Positions 25,479 through 33,887 of a stretch of DNA of 64,000 nucleotides are shown in pieces; the stretch's first letter is position 1; the number at the start of each line of letters is the position of its first letter. The notes under the pieces are model-generated. The model had not been told where the DNA came from. It saw only the letters and a list, made by a program, of their open reading frames with translations, and did no database searches. Both the position numbers and the translations under genes were made by a program. The stretch is from an uncultured Oscillospiraceae bacterium (lineage in GTDB: Bacteria > Bacillota > Clostridia > Oscillospirales > Oscillospiraceae). The stretch is from NCBI GenBank assembly GCA_949841355.1, contig CATKZP010000010.1:39711-103710 (forward strand). Direction: 5' to 3'.

Positions 25479-26594
25479 CTAACCTCCCATAGAAAACAGC
25501 TGCCCGTCCCGCACCCGAAAGGCGCCGCCCTCCCTGAGCCGGGCCAATTTTTCCTCCTCGCAGCAGGTGATGAACACCTGCCCCGAGGTGATGCGGTTTA
25601 ACACAAACTCCTGCCGCCGCTGGTCCAGCTCGCTGAGCACGTCGTCCAGCAGCAGCACCGGCCACTCCTCGGTGTCCTGGCGGAAAATGTCCCGGGCGGC
25701 CAGCTTCAGGGCCAGCGCCGCCGTTCTGGTCTGCCCCTGGGAGGCGAAGCTCTTGGCGGGCTGGCCGTCGATGTCCATCGCCAGCTCGTCCTTGTGGGGG
25801 CCGGACAGGCAGGCGCGGGCGGCAAGCTCCGCCTCCCGGTGGGCCTCCTGATGGGCCAGCAGCTGGGGGAGCAGCGCCTTGGGCGGGGCCTCCGGATCGG
25901 TGACGGCGGACACCGTTTCATACCGCAGCTCCAGCCTCTCCCGCCCGCCGGAGCAGTCGGCGTGTATGGGGGGCGCCGCCTCCCGCAGGCGCTTGATGAA
26001 GTGTGCCCGGTAGTGGATAATCACCGCGCCGCACTGGGCCATGCGCAGGGAAAAATCGTCCAGCGCGTCCAGCAGGCCGGGATACTGCTCGCTGTCCTTC
26101 AGAATGCGGGTTTTGTGCTGGTACAGCCGCCTGTATTCCCCCAGAGCCTGGGCGTAGCGGGGGCGCAGCTGGCAGATGCAGCCGTCCAGAAACCGCCGCC
26201 GGGCCTCCGCCCCCTCCCGTATGAGAAACAGGTCCTCGGGGCAAAACAGCACCGTGTTCAGCACGCCGGACAGCTCCCCCGCCGTTTTCAGCTTCACCCC
26301 GTTGCAGCGCAGCTGGCGGCGGGCGCCCCGGTGCAGATCCGCTTCCAGGGTGAGCTCCCGCCCCCGGCTGGTGACCTGCGCCTTGAGAAAGGCGTGGTCC
26401 ACCCCGTGGCGGATGAGCTCCCGGTCATACCTGGCCCGGTGGGACGACGCGGAGGACAGGTAGGCGATGGCCTCCAGCAGATTGGTCTTGCCCTGGGCGT
26501 TTTCCCCAACAATGACGTTGACCCCGGGGTGAAAACGGGCCTCCCCGTGGACATAGCTGCGAAAAAAGTCCAGGCTGATTTGATTGACGGTCAT
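25479..26594 (-). CDS. recF: DNA replication and repair protein RecF
   Basis: A 371-residue SMC-like ATPase that helps load RecA at gaps. Walker A is [13 protein letters not shown] (30-42), the ABC signature appears at [19 protein letters not shown], and Walker B at [14 protein letters not shown] place the start at 26594, overlapping the stop of the S4 gene (ATGA); the longer open frame reads through the overlapping upstream gene. Position between rlbA and remB is conserved. Confidence 0.96.
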   Translation of the reverse strand: MTVNQISLDFFRSYVHGEARFHPGVNVIVGENAQGKTNLLEAIAYLSSASSHRARYDRELIRHGVDHAFLKAQVTSRGRELTLEADLHRGARRQLRCNGVKLKTAGELSGVLNTVLFCPEDLFLIREGAEARRRFLDGCICQLRPRYAQALGEYRRLYQHKTRILKDSEQYPGLLDALDDFSLRMAQCGAVIIHYRAHFIKRLREAAPPIHADCSGGRERLELRYETVSAVTDPEAPPKALLPQLLAHQEAHREAELAARACLSGPHKDELAMDIDGQPAKSFASQGQTRTAALALKLAARDIFRQDTEEWPVLLLDDVLSELDQRRQEFVLNRITSGQVFITCCEEEKLARLREGGAFRVRDGQLFSMGG

Positions 26595-26803
26595 TCCACC
26601 ACCAGCGTCAGGCCGGGCAGCTCCGCCCGGTCGCCGGGGCGCAGCTTCCTGCCCCGCATGGTGCACACCTCGCCGTTTACCTTCACCTCGCCGTTCTGGA
26701 TGGCCAGCTTGGCCTCTCCCCCGGTTTCCACCGCGCCGGCAAACTTCAGCAGGGCGTCCAGCTTGATATACTCCGTGTTTATTTTAATGTGTTCCTCTTC
26801 CAT
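26591..26803 (-). CDS. rlbA: S4-domain RNA-binding protein (RlbA/YaaA)
   Basis: A 70-residue protein consisting of one S4 RNA-binding fold ([47 protein letters not shown]). In Bacillus the equivalent gene lies between dnaN and recF and affects ribosome assembly or RNA binding. It overlaps recF by 4 nt. Length is typical. Confidence 0.92.
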   Translation of the reverse strand: MEEEHIKINTEYIKLDALLKFAGAVETGGEAKLAIQNGEVKVNGEVCTMRGRKLRPGDRAELPGLTLVVE

Positions 26804-26827
26804 GATGATCTCCTTGGCCGCCTTGCC

Positions 26828-26856
26828 GTCACGCTACCCAGACGGTTCAGCGCTTC
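26828..26856 (-). repeat. Family A minimal element between dnaN and rlbA
   Basis: On the minus strand it begins directly after the dnaN TAA with GAAGCGCTGAACCGTC and ends GTAGCGTGAC. Only the outer modules are present. Confidence 0.65.
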
Positions 26857-27975
26857 TTATTCCGACGCCCGCAGCCGCACGGGCAGAACCATATACAAGA
26901 AATGATCTGCCTCCCCCTCCTGGGGCAGGATGAGGCAGGGAGAGGTGGCGGTGTTCAGCTCCAGCCGGACCCGCTGGGCGGGGGCGGCCTTCACCGCGTC
27001 CAGGAGAAAGCGGTTGTTAAAGCCGATTTCCAGCCCCTTGCCGTCCCCGGAGATGGGGCAGGCGTCAAAGGCGGAGCCCATGGCGGTCTTGGAGGTGATG
27101 GACAGCACGCCGTCGTCAAACTTGCAGCGCAGGGGGCTTTTCAGCTTGTCGTTGATGATGAGCGAAGCCCGGTCAATGGAGCGCTGAAGGTCGGCGCTGT
27201 CCGCCTCCAGCACAATGGCGTTGTTTTGTGGGATGGTCTGGCGGTAGTTGAGGAATTCCCCCTCCAGCCGCCGGGCCACCAGCAGGGTATCCCCGATCTG
27301 GAAGGTGACGTGGCGGTCCCCCTGGGTGACGGTCACCGGTTCGTCGGAATCGGCACAGATCTTTTCAACCTCCCGCAGGGCGGCGCCGGGCACCACGAAG
27401 GACAGCTTTCCCTCTCCCTCCTGGCTGAGCAGCTTTTCCCGCCGCAGGGCCAGGCGGTAGCCGTCCACCGCCACCATGGTCAGCACGCCCTCCTCCGCCT
27501 CGAACAGGGCGCCGGTATGGATGGGACGGCTCTCGTTGTCGCTGACGGCAAAGGCGGTCTGTCCGATCATGGCGCGCAGGCTGCTCTGGGCGACGGACAG
27601 CCCCCGGCCCTCGTCCACCCGGGGAAGCTCGGGAAAGTCTTCGTCGCTGCTGCCCATGATGTCGAAGGAGGTGGGTCCGCACTGGATATGGATGGAACAG
27701 CCGTCCACCGCAATGGACACTACGTCGTCCGGCATACGCCGCAGAATCTCTCCGAACAGCCGGGCGGACAGGACGATGGCCCCCCCCTCCGCCACGTCGG
27801 CGGATACGGTGGTAATAATGCCGGTTTCCAGATTGTAGCCGCTGAGGCTCAGACTGTCCCCGGCGGCCTCAATGAGCACGCCCTCCAGCGCCTGGATGGA
27901 GCTTTTAGGAGCGACGACCCGGCCGGCGGTGGTGACGGCGGTTTGCAGGATCGCTTTTTCGCAGGAAAATTTCAT
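26857..27975 (-). CDS. dnaN: DNA polymerase III beta sliding clamp
   Basis: A 372-residue clamp with the three repeated domains of DnaN and the C-terminal PVRLR end typical of the peptide-binding pocket. The start MKFSCEKAILQTAV at 27975 is preceded by GAAAGGAACC; the open frame extends 94 codons upstream into the origin and is not coding there. It is transcribed away from oriC. A family A element lies right after its stop codon. Confidence 0.96.
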   Translation of the reverse strand: MKFSCEKAILQTAVTTAGRVVAPKSSIQALEGVLIEAAGDSLSLSGYNLETGIITTVSADVAEGGAIVLSARLFGEILRRMPDDVVSIAVDGCSIHIQCGPTSFDIMGSSDEDFPELPRVDEGRGLSVAQSSLRAMIGQTAFAVSDNESRPIHTGALFEAEEGVLTMVAVDGYRLALRREKLLSQEGEGKLSFVVPGAALREVEKICADSDEPVTVTQGDRHVTFQIGDTLLVARRLEGEFLNYRQTIPQNNAIVLEADSADLQRSIDRASLIINDKLKSPLRCKFDDGVLSITSKTAMGSAFDACPISGDGKGLEIGFNNRFLLDAVKAAPAQRVRLELNTATSPCLILPQEGEADHFLYMVLPVRLRASE

Positions 27976-28009
27976 GTCGGTTCCTTTCTCCCTCCCCGCC
28001 AGGAGAGGA

Positions 28010-28200
28010 GGGGTTAAAAAATTCGTAGTAGTCCGTAGGGGGCGCGGAAGCTGTGGAAAACTCTCAAAAGCCGGGCCGCCCAGGGTTTTACCCGTCCACA
28101 GCGGGGTAAACAAAATATGCACAGCCACCGCAAGAATGGAGAAGGCTGGAGACGCTTCCACATGGTTCCACAGCACAGGCCGCAGAATTGTGGAAGCTTG
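28010..28200 (-). promoter_or_regulatory. oriC: Chromosomal replication origin (oriC) unwinding region and DnaA boxes
   Basis: Read on the minus strand, a DnaA box TTTTCCACA (28060-28052) is followed by a GC-rich spacer, a DnaA-trio run CTACGGACTACTAC (28038-28025) and an AT-rich stretch (28024-28013). This is the order of the basal unwinding system described in Bacillus. Four more boxes of the form NNNTCCACA lie at 28092-28100, 28154-28162, 28164-28172 and, inverted, 28189-28197. Location between dnaA and dnaN supports the call. Confidence 0.8.
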
Positions 28201-28204
28201 TGAG

Positions 28205-28331
28205 TGCGAAGCCGTCGTGAGCAGCGCGGATGGACTGGAGCGAGGACAAAAATCCAAGGCCTACGCAGCAGGACTGAATTTTGTCCGAGTCGGAGGGAAG
28301 CCGCGCGTCGCGAACAGGCGAAGCATGATAA
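28205..28331 (+). repeat. Family A full-length element in the dnaN-dnaA gap
   Basis: Full element read on the plus strand, opposite to dnaA and dnaN. The central stem GGACAAAA/TTTTGTCC (28244-28251 with 28279-28286) and an outer stem GCGCGG/CCGCGC (28224-28229 with 28301-28306) pair perfectly. The flanks carry GAGCAG and GAACAGGCGAAGC. Confidence 0.75.
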
Positions 28332-28341
28332 CGTGGGCGGA

Positions 28342-29661
28342 TCAATACGCGGAATTCACCGCGTTGGTAATGTCCCGTATAATCTCCATCAGCTCCGGCT
28401 GGGCCTTCATCATCTTCTCCACCCGGTTGATGGAGTTCAAGACGGTGGAGTGGTGCCGCCCGCCGAACTGCTGGCCGATCTCCGCCAGGGAGAGCTGGGT
28501 CATCTCCCGGATGATATACATGGCCACGTTTCGGGCGGTGCTGATCTCCTTGTTCTGGCTCTGGCCCCGGATGGCGGCGGCGTCCAGCTCGTAGAACCGG
28601 GCCACCTCCTGAATGATGGTGTCCGCCGAGGGGAGAAAGTTCTCCTTGGCCCGCAGGATGTCCCGCACGGCCCGCACGGTGGTCTCCACGTCCACCTGGG
28701 CGCCCATCAGCTCCTGGAAGGCCATGATTTTATTGACCACGCCCTCGATCTGCCGCACGTTGGAGGTGATGTTCTCCGCCACGTAGGACAGCACCGGGTC
28801 GGGCAGGGAAATGCCCCGCTCCAGCGCCTTGTTTTTCAGCAGGGCCACGCGGGTCTCGTAGTCGGGGGGCTGTATATCGGCGGGCAGACCCTGCTCAAAG
28901 CGGGTCTTGAGCCGCTGCTCCAGCCGGAGCATTTCGTGGGGCGGCCGGTCGGAGGTGAATACAATCTGCTTTTTCTGCTCGTACAGGGTGTTGAAGGTGT
29001 GGAACAGCTCCTCCTCGCTGGAATCCTTGCCGGCGATGAACTGCACGTCGTCCATGAGAAACAGGTCCACCTGGCGGTACTTGTCCCGGAAGCCCTGCAT
29101 GTCGATGCCCCGGCGCAGGTTGCCGATGAGCTCGTTGACAAAGTCCTCGCTCTGTACGTACATGATGCGGCAGCCGGGGCTGTTGTGCCGCACCCGGTTG
29201 GCGATGGCGTGGAGCAGGTGGGTCTTGCCCAGCCCGGACTGGCCGTAGATGAACAGCGGGTTATAGGCTCCGCCCGGCTCCTCCGCCACCTTCTGGGCGG
29301 CGGTGAAGGCGAAGCGGTTGGTGGAGCCCACCACAAAGCGCTCGAAGGTGTACTTGTTCTCGTCCGCTCCGGCGGCGGCGGGGGTCGCGGACTGCTGGGC
29401 GTAGACCTCTCGCTCCTCGGGCAGCAGCAGGGCCACGTCCACGTCAAAGGAGAACAGCTCCTTCAGCGCCTGCTCCACCGCGCTCTGGAACCTGGTGCGG
29501 ATGATGTTCCGCTTGAAGTCGGTGGGCACGCACAAGACAAGGCGGGTGTCCTCCAGGGCGACAGCCTCCACATCCCCGAACCAGGTCTCGATGGATACGG
29601 CCGTCATGCCGCTCTCCATCAGGCTTTTTACTTTTTCCCAGACGTCGCCAGCGGATCTCAT
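28342..29661 (-). CDS. dnaA: Chromosomal replication initiator DnaA
   Basis: A 439-residue AAA+ initiator. Walker A is IYGQSGLGKTHLL (138-150), Walker B lies at DLFLMDDVQFIAG, and the DNA-binding domain carries the DnaA signature GGRHHSTVLNSI. I place the start at ATG 29661, 9 nt after GGGAGG; an in-frame TTG is two codons upstream. Domain II is short. Its promoter and the divergent rpmH promoter lie in the 315-nt gap upstream. Confidence 0.97.
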   Translation of the reverse strand: MRSAGDVWEKVKSLMESGMTAVSIETWFGDVEAVALEDTRLVLCVPTDFKRNIIRTRFQSAVEQALKELFSFDVDVALLLPEEREVYAQQSATPAAAGADENKYTFERFVVGSTNRFAFTAAQKVAEEPGGAYNPLFIYGQSGLGKTHLLHAIANRVRHNSPGCRIMYVQSEDFVNELIGNLRRGIDMQGFRDKYRQVDLFLMDDVQFIAGKDSSEEELFHTFNTLYEQKKQIVFTSDRPPHEMLRLEQRLKTRFEQGLPADIQPPDYETRVALLKNKALERGISLPDPVLSYVAENITSNVRQIEGVVNKIMAFQELMGAQVDVETTVRAVRDILRAKENFLPSADTIIQEVARFYELDAAAIRGQSQNKEISTARNVAMYIIREMTQLSLAEIGQQFGGRHHSTVLNSINRVEKMMKAQPELMEIIRDITNAVNSAY

Positions 29662-29702
29662 GGGCAAAAGCCTCCCTAAAAAAGAAATATCGCAACTTAA
29701 AT

Positions 29703-29731
29703 ATTATACCAAAAAAGGGTGCGGTGAGCAA
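29703..29731 (-). promoter_or_regulatory. Promoter of dnaA
   Basis: On the minus strand TTGCTC (29731-29726), a 17-nt spacer and a perfect TATAAT (29708-29703), about 35 nt before the dnaA ribosome binding site. No convincing DnaA box is seen in this gap. Confidence 0.75.
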
Positions 29732-29834
29732 GTGTTTTCACAATTCTTTTTTATAAGGTAAGAGAGGCGGGGGACCGGGGAAAATACAAGATGTTGTGTC
29801 CGCCGTGGGAAAAAAGAATATTGCCGCTTTTTTG

Positions 29835-29863
29835 TTGACAGCGGGGAAAAATCAAGGTATAAT
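29835..29863 (+). promoter_or_regulatory. Consensus promoter of the rpmH-rnpA-yidC operon
   Basis: Perfect TTGACA (29835-29840), a 17-nt spacer and perfect TATAAT (29858-29863). The leader to rpmH is about 110 nt. The strongest promoter match in the window, as expected for a ribosomal-protein operon. Confidence 0.9.
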
Positions 29864-29976
29864 CATCAGAAGCGTGATTTGCGCGCAGCAATTGCCAACC
29901 GCGCCCCGGTTTGAGGGCGTTGTGGAGCGCGCCGCCCCGCCGGAGCGGCGTGAAACTATACAGGAGGTGTTCCCGC

Positions 29977-30111
29977 ATGGTTCGTACCTATCAGCCCAAG
30001 AAGCGCCAGCGTTCCAAGGTCCACGGCTTCCGCAAGCGCATGGCCACCGCCAACGGCCGGAAGGTTCTGGCCCGCCGCCGCGCCAAGGGCCGCGCCCGCC
30101 TGAGCCACTGA
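29977..30111 (+). CDS. rpmH: 50S ribosomal protein L34
   Basis: A 44-residue very basic protein ([20 protein letters not shown] start) with the complete L34 pattern. The ATG at 29977 follows CAGGAGGTG; the longer frame begins in the leader. First gene after the origin on the right arm, as in most bacteria. A GC-rich hairpin (30142-30167) with a T-rich tail lies between it and rnpA and may attenuate read-through. Confidence 0.96.
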   Translation: MVRTYQPKKRQRSKVHGFRKRMATANGRKVLARRRAKGRARLSH

Positions 30112-30141
30112 TGGCGCACACATCGGGATAAACAATAGACC

Positions 30142-30178
30142 GGGGCGCGGGAGTTTTCCCTCGCCCCTTGGTTCTTTT
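30142..30178 (+). terminator. Possible attenuating hairpin between rpmH and rnpA
   Basis: GGGGCG pairs with CGCCCC (30142-30147 with 30162-30167), with GGG/CCC inside, followed by TTGGTTCTTTT. It would lower rnpA expression relative to rpmH. Confidence 0.5.
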
Positions 30179-30219
30179 CCCGAGAAGCGCGGCAAAGCGC
30201 CGCCCAAACGGAGGTCCGT

Positions 30220-30570
30220 ATGAAGAAAACCGTACCGCTCAAGGAAAACCATCTGTTCCGCCGGGCCTACAGCCGGGGGAAGTCCGCCGCCGACGGCCGG
30301 TTGGTGCTCTACGTCCGGGGAAACGGACAGAAGGGCAACCGGCTGGGCTTCACCGTGTCCACCAAGGTGGGGTGCGCCGTGGTGCGCAACCGCGTCCGCC
30401 GCCGCCTGCGGGAGATTTACCGGCTCCACGAGGGGCAGGTGCTGGGCGGCCGGGACGTGGTGGTGGTGGCCCGGGTGCGCTCCGCCGAAAGCGGCTACCG
30501 CCAGCTGGAGAAGTCCTTTTTGAAGCTGGCGGACAAGCTGGATCTGCTGAAAAAGGAAGGGTCCCGGTGA
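30220..30570 (+). CDS. rnpA: Ribonuclease P protein component
   Basis: A 116-residue basic protein that assists the RNase P RNA in tRNA 5' maturation. The signature helix VVRNRVRRRLREIYR is intact, with LGFTVSTKVG before it. AGGTCC-type spacing after CGGAGG supports the start. The yidD gene overlaps its stop codon. Confidence 0.94.
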   Translation: MKKTVPLKENHLFRRAYSRGKSAADGRLVLYVRGNGQKGNRLGFTVSTKVGCAVVRNRVRRRLREIYRLHEGQVLGGRDVVVVARVRSAESGYRQLEKSFLKLADKLDLLKKEGSR

Positions 30571-30806
30571 AAAAGCTGCTGCTGGCCCTCATCCGCTGGT
30601 ACCGGCGGGACGTTTCGCCCTATCGTCCCCCCTGCTGCCGGTTCATCCCCACCTGCTCCACCTACGCCCTGGAGGCGGTGGAGGTCCACGGGGCGGTGAA
30701 GGGCGGAGCGCTGGCCCTGTGGCGCATCCTGCGCTGCCACCCCTTCCACAAGGACGAAAATTTCATCTACGACCCCGTTCCGCCCAAGAAAATCAAACGA
30801 ATTTAG
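30567..30806 (+). CDS. yidD: Membrane protein insertion efficiency factor YidD
   Basis: A 79-residue protein with the YidD signature SPYRPPCCRFIPTCSTYALEA and RCHPFH. It begins with GTG overlapping the rnpA stop, after AAGGAAGGG. YidD is a peripheral membrane protein that aids YidC; its gene lies between rnpA and yidC in most bacteria. Confidence 0.93.
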   Translation: MKKLLLALIRWYRRDVSPYRPPCCRFIPTCSTYALEAVEVHGAVKGGALALWRILRCHPFHKDENFIYDPVPPKKIKRI

Positions 30807-30816
30807 GAGGCCAAAC

Positions 30817-32130
30817 ATGGATATTTGGCAAATCCTCATGACCCCGTTCAGCCTGCTGCTCAAGCTGTTCTGCCAGGTGTTCAACAGCTACGGCATCGCG
30901 TTGATCCTGTTCACCGTGGTGGTAAAGATCATCCTCTTCCCCCTCCAGCTCAAGGCCAAGAAGAGCATGATTAAAATGAACGTGCTCAACGCCCAGCTTC
31001 AGGAGATCCAGAAGCGCTGCGGAAACGACAAGGAGCGCTATAACCAGGAGGTCCAGAAGTTCTACGCCGAGAACAACGCCAACCCCATGGGGGGCTGCGG
31101 CTGGTCCATGATCCCCATGCTCATCCTGTGGCCGCTGTACGCCATCATCCGCCGCCCGCTGAAGTACATGATGAACCTCACCGAGGCGGCCACCACCGCC
31201 GTGGGTAAGGCTCTGGGCTGGGCGGACTTCGCCCCCGTGGGCTATAACGAGCTGACCCTTGGCTCCATGATGAGCGCCAGCAACCTGGCCGCCGCCAAGG
31301 ACGCCGCGGCCGCCGCCGGTGTGTCCGCCGCCGGCATGTTCGTCATCAACTTCGACTTCTTCGGCATCGACCTGTCCCTGATCCCCCAGCTGAAGTTCTG
31401 GGAGGGCGGGCTGTCCTGGGGGGCTGTGGGACTGTTCCTGCTGCCCGTCATCTCCGCCGCCATCTCCCTGGCGTCCATGTTCGTCACCCAGAAAACCAAC
31501 CAGATGAACAAGGACCAGGAAGCCCCCAAGATGAATCTGTCCCTGCTCCTGCTGGGGCCCGGCATGTCGCTGTTCATCGGCTTCGGAATGCCCGCCGGCA
31601 TGTGTGTGTACTGGATCGCCAACTCCCTGCTGATTATGGTGCAGGAGGTCATCTGCGGCGCCATGCTCCGCAAGGACTACGAGGCCGCCCAGAAGGAGAT
31701 GGCCGAGCAGGCCGCAAAGGCCAAGGAGGCCGAAAAGGAGCGCCGCCGCATCGCTGCGGAAAAGAAGGCCGCCGCCATCGCCGCCGGTAAGGACCCCAAG
31801 AAGGCCCACCAGAAGAAGGCCAAGGAGCCCGGCGTGGACCTCACCGCCAGCCGGGAGGGCCTGCGGGCCTATGCCCGGGGCCGGGCCTATGACCCCAACC
31901 GATATCCCGTCACCCCCTACTACGACCCCAGCGGCCCCGCCAAGCCCGCCCAGGAGGAGCCGGAGGAGCCCGCCCCGGAGAAGGCCGAGGACGAGGTGAA
32001 GATCGTCTCCTTGGGGGAGAAGGTTTCCATCGAGGCTGTGCCGTCCGCCGGCCGATCCCCCGAGGAGAAGCCCGCCGGCGACAGCGGGGACTATGAGGAG
32101 GCCTACGCCGAGGACGAGGAAGAAAACTGA
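30817..32130 (+). CDS. yidC: Membrane protein insertase YidC/Oxa1
   Basis: A 437-residue insertase. The first membrane helix is followed by the Oxa1 core (YGIALILFTVVVKIILFPLQLK with the hydrophilic-groove arginine region after it), the cytoplasmic helical hairpin, and further helices up to about residue 290. There is no lipobox at the N-terminus, unlike Bacillus SpoIIIJ. The C-terminal 145 residues are an unusually long charged tail rich in Lys, Glu, Ala and Pro that may bind ribosomes. AGGAGG precedes the start. Confidence 0.94.
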   Translation: MDIWQILMTPFSLLLKLFCQVFNSYGIALILFTVVVKIILFPLQLKAKKSMIKMNVLNAQLQEIQKRCGNDKERYNQEVQKFYAENNANPMGGCGWSMIPMLILWPLYAIIRRPLKYMMNLTEAATTAVGKALGWADFAPVGYNELTLGSMMSASNLAAAKDAAAAAGVSAAGMFVINFDFFGIDLSLIPQLKFWEGGLSWGAVGLFLLPVISAAISLASMFVTQKTNQMNKDQEAPKMNLSLLLLGPGMSLFIGFGMPAGMCVYWIANSLLIMVQEVICGAMLRKDYEAAQKEMAEQAAKAKEAEKERRRIAAEKKAAAIAAGKDPKKAHQKKAKEPGVDLTASREGLRAYARGRAYDPNRYPVTPYYDPSGPAKPAQEEPEEPAPEKAEDEVKIVSLGEKVSIEAVPSAGRSPEEKPAGDSGDYEEAYAEDEEEN

Positions 32131-32178
32131 CGTAAAACAGCGGAATTTATCCAAACTTGACAAAAGGAGTGCAGTTTC

Positions 32179-32982
32179 ATGCTGAAATACATGGAATTCA
32201 CCGCCAAGACAGAGGACGAGGCCATCGCCAAGGGTCTGGCCTATCTGGGCATGGACCGGGACGACGTGTCCGTTGAAATTCTGGACCGGGGCAAGACCGG
32301 CTTTCTGGGCATCGGCTCCGTGCCCGCCAAGGTGAAGCTCACCTACGAGGCGCCCGACGAGCCCGCGCCCATCCCTGAGCCCGAGCCGGTCAAGCCCGCC
32401 CCCGCGCCCATGCCCGAAAAGCCCCAGCCCGCGCCCAAGCCTCAGCCCAGGCCCCAGCCCGCGCCCCGTGTGGAAAAGCCCGCTCCCGCCGCCCAGCCCG
32501 CCCCCGCCGGGGAGGGCGCGGACGACAGCGTGGCCGCGGCTATCATCAAGTTCCAGACCGGCCTGTTCCAGCACATGGGGGTGGAGGCCACCCCCGTGGT
32601 CACCCGGGAGGGAGACACCTACCAGGTGGTGCTGGAGGGGGAGAATATGGGCGCGCTCATCGGCCACCGGGGGGAGACCCTGGACGCCATCCAGCAGCTC
32701 ACCGGCTACGCGGTAAACCGGGGCCGGGGCCACCGGGTGCGCATACACGTGGACGCGGAGGGCTACCGCGCCCGCCGGGAGGAGTCCCTCAACCGCCTGG
32801 CCCGCAAGACGGCGGGCAAGGTGGTGAAGTACCGCCGGAACATCACCCTGGAGGCCATGAACGCCTACGAGCGCCACGTGATCCACACCGCCCTTCAGGA
32901 GTATCCCGGCGTATCCACCTTCTCCACCGGCACCGAGCCCAACCGCCGCACGGTGGTGGCTTACGACCCCGGCAAGCAGTGA
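32179..32982 (+). CDS. khpB: RNA-binding protein KhpB (Jag)
   Basis: A 267-residue protein with the Jag N-terminal domain (MEFTAKTEDEAIAKGLAYLG), a Pro/Ala-rich linker (about 58-115), a KH-like domain with the GALIGHRGETLDAIQQL loop, and a C-terminal R3H domain (RNITLEAMNAYERHVIHTALQ). KhpB binds RNA with KhpA and influences cell elongation and division. The gene follows yidC as usual. A strong terminator ends the operon. Confidence 0.94.
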   Translation: MLKYMEFTAKTEDEAIAKGLAYLGMDRDDVSVEILDRGKTGFLGIGSVPAKVKLTYEAPDEPAPIPEPEPVKPAPAPMPEKPQPAPKPQPRPQPAPRVEKPAPAAQPAPAGEGADDSVAAAIIKFQTGLFQHMGVEATPVVTREGDTYQVVLEGENMGALIGHRGETLDAIQQLTGYAVNRGRGHRVRIHVDAEGYRARREESLNRLARKTAGKVVKYRRNITLEAMNAYERHVIHTALQEYPGVSTFSTGTEPNRRTVVAYDPGKQ

Positions 32983-32987
32983 CCCAG

Positions 32988-33017
32988 AGGCCCCCGGCGC
33001 CGCCGGGGGCCTTTTTG
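32988..33017 (+). terminator. Terminator of the rpmH-khpB operon
   Basis: An 11-bp GC-rich stem (32988-32998 with 33002-33012) followed by TTTTG, 5 nt after the khpB stop. Confidence 0.9.
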
Positions 33018-33041
33018 AATCAAACAAGGAGGCGGCTCGGC

Positions 33042-33239
33042 GTGGAGCACACAAAAGAGGAGTTTGCCGAGGCCAAACGGCAGATTGATTCCACCCTGCA
33101 TAAGCTGCGGGAGACGGTGAAAACCCTACAGGCCAAGGAAAACCCGGAACGGTACAAATCCCAGCTCACGTTGGCGCAGCGGCGCATCAAGGCCCTTGAG
33201 ATCGCCGGGTCGCTGATTGCCAAGGAGCTGGAACAATAA
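33042..33239 (+). CDS. Small helical protein of unknown function
   Basis: A 65-residue, highly charged protein that should form two helices (EEFAEAKRQIDSTLHKLRETVKTL and QLTLAQRRIKALEIAGSLIAKEL). It begins with GTG at 33042, 10 nt after AAGGAGG; the longer frame crosses the upstream terminator. It lies 17 nt before the metallo-hydrolase gene and may be co-transcribed with it and hemZ. Confidence 0.75.
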   Translation: MEHTKEEFAEAKRQIDSTLHKLRETVKTLQAKENPERYKSQLTLAQRRIKALEIAGSLIAKELEQ

Positions 33240-33256
33240 AACGACGAGGTGATTTT

Positions 33257-33886
33257 ATGGAGATCAGCGTGCTGCGCCTGGGGCAGATCGGCACCAACTG
33301 CTATGTTTTCCGCCGGGACGGCGGGCATCAGTGCGGCATTGTGGACCCCGGCGACCAGGGAGAGCAGGTGGCCCGGTGGCTGATAGACAAGGGGTTGGAG
33401 GCGGAGGCCGTCCTGCTCACCCACGGCCATTTCGACCACATCCTGGGCATACCCGGCCTGCGGGAGGAGTGGCCGGACCTTCCCGTCTACTGCCACCCCG
33501 CCGACCTGGGGGAGGGGGACGCCGCGGTCCTGTTTGGCGAGAGCTTCCCCACCGTGCGCTCCTTTGGGGACGTCACCCCCTACCGGGAGGGGGACCGGAT
33601 CACCGTGGCGGACCTTGAGGTGGAGGTGCTGGAAACCCCCGGCCACACCCCCGGCTCGGTGACGCTGCGCGCCGGGGACGTGCTCTTCACCGGCGACACC
33701 CTGTTCGCCGGTTCCATGGGCCGCACCGACCTGCCCGGAGGGGACGAGGGACAGCTCATGGCCTCCCTGCGGCGGCTGGGGGAGCTGCCGGGGGACTACC
33801 GGGTCCTTCCCGGCCACGAGGAACGCTCCACCCTGGAGCGGGAGCGGCAGGGCAATTACTGCCTGCGCGCCGCCATGAGGGGCTGA
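33257..33886 (+). CDS. Metallo-beta-lactamase-fold hydrolase (glyoxalase II-like)
   Basis: A 209-residue MBL-fold protein with the zinc motif THGHFDH, a second His in ETPGHTPGS, the bridging Asp in FTGDTLF and a final His in PGHEERSTLE. It belongs to the YcbL/GloB-like group of thioester hydrolases. In clostridia such genes often precede hemZ. Substrate unknown. Confidence 0.88.
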   Translation: MEISVLRLGQIGTNCYVFRRDGGHQCGIVDPGDQGEQVARWLIDKGLEAEAVLLTHGHFDHILGIPGLREEWPDLPVYCHPADLGEGDAAVLFGESFPTVRSFGDVTPYREGDRITVADLEVEVLETPGHTPGSVTLRAGDVLFTGDTLFAGSMGRTDLPGGDEGQLMASLRRLGELPGDYRVLPGHEERSTLERERQGNYCLRAAMRG

Positions 33887-33887
33887 G

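Noticed and set aside
29662-29976. Second half of the origin upstream of dnaA
   Set aside because: The gap is AT-rich in part, but only a poor box-like TTTTCACAA is seen at about 29735. The box cluster and trio are on the dnaN side.
30168-30806. A single 212-residue frame covering rnpA and yidD
   Set aside because: Its first half is a shadow of rnpA in another frame. Only the last 79 residues are a protein, YidD, with its own start overlapping the rnpA stop.
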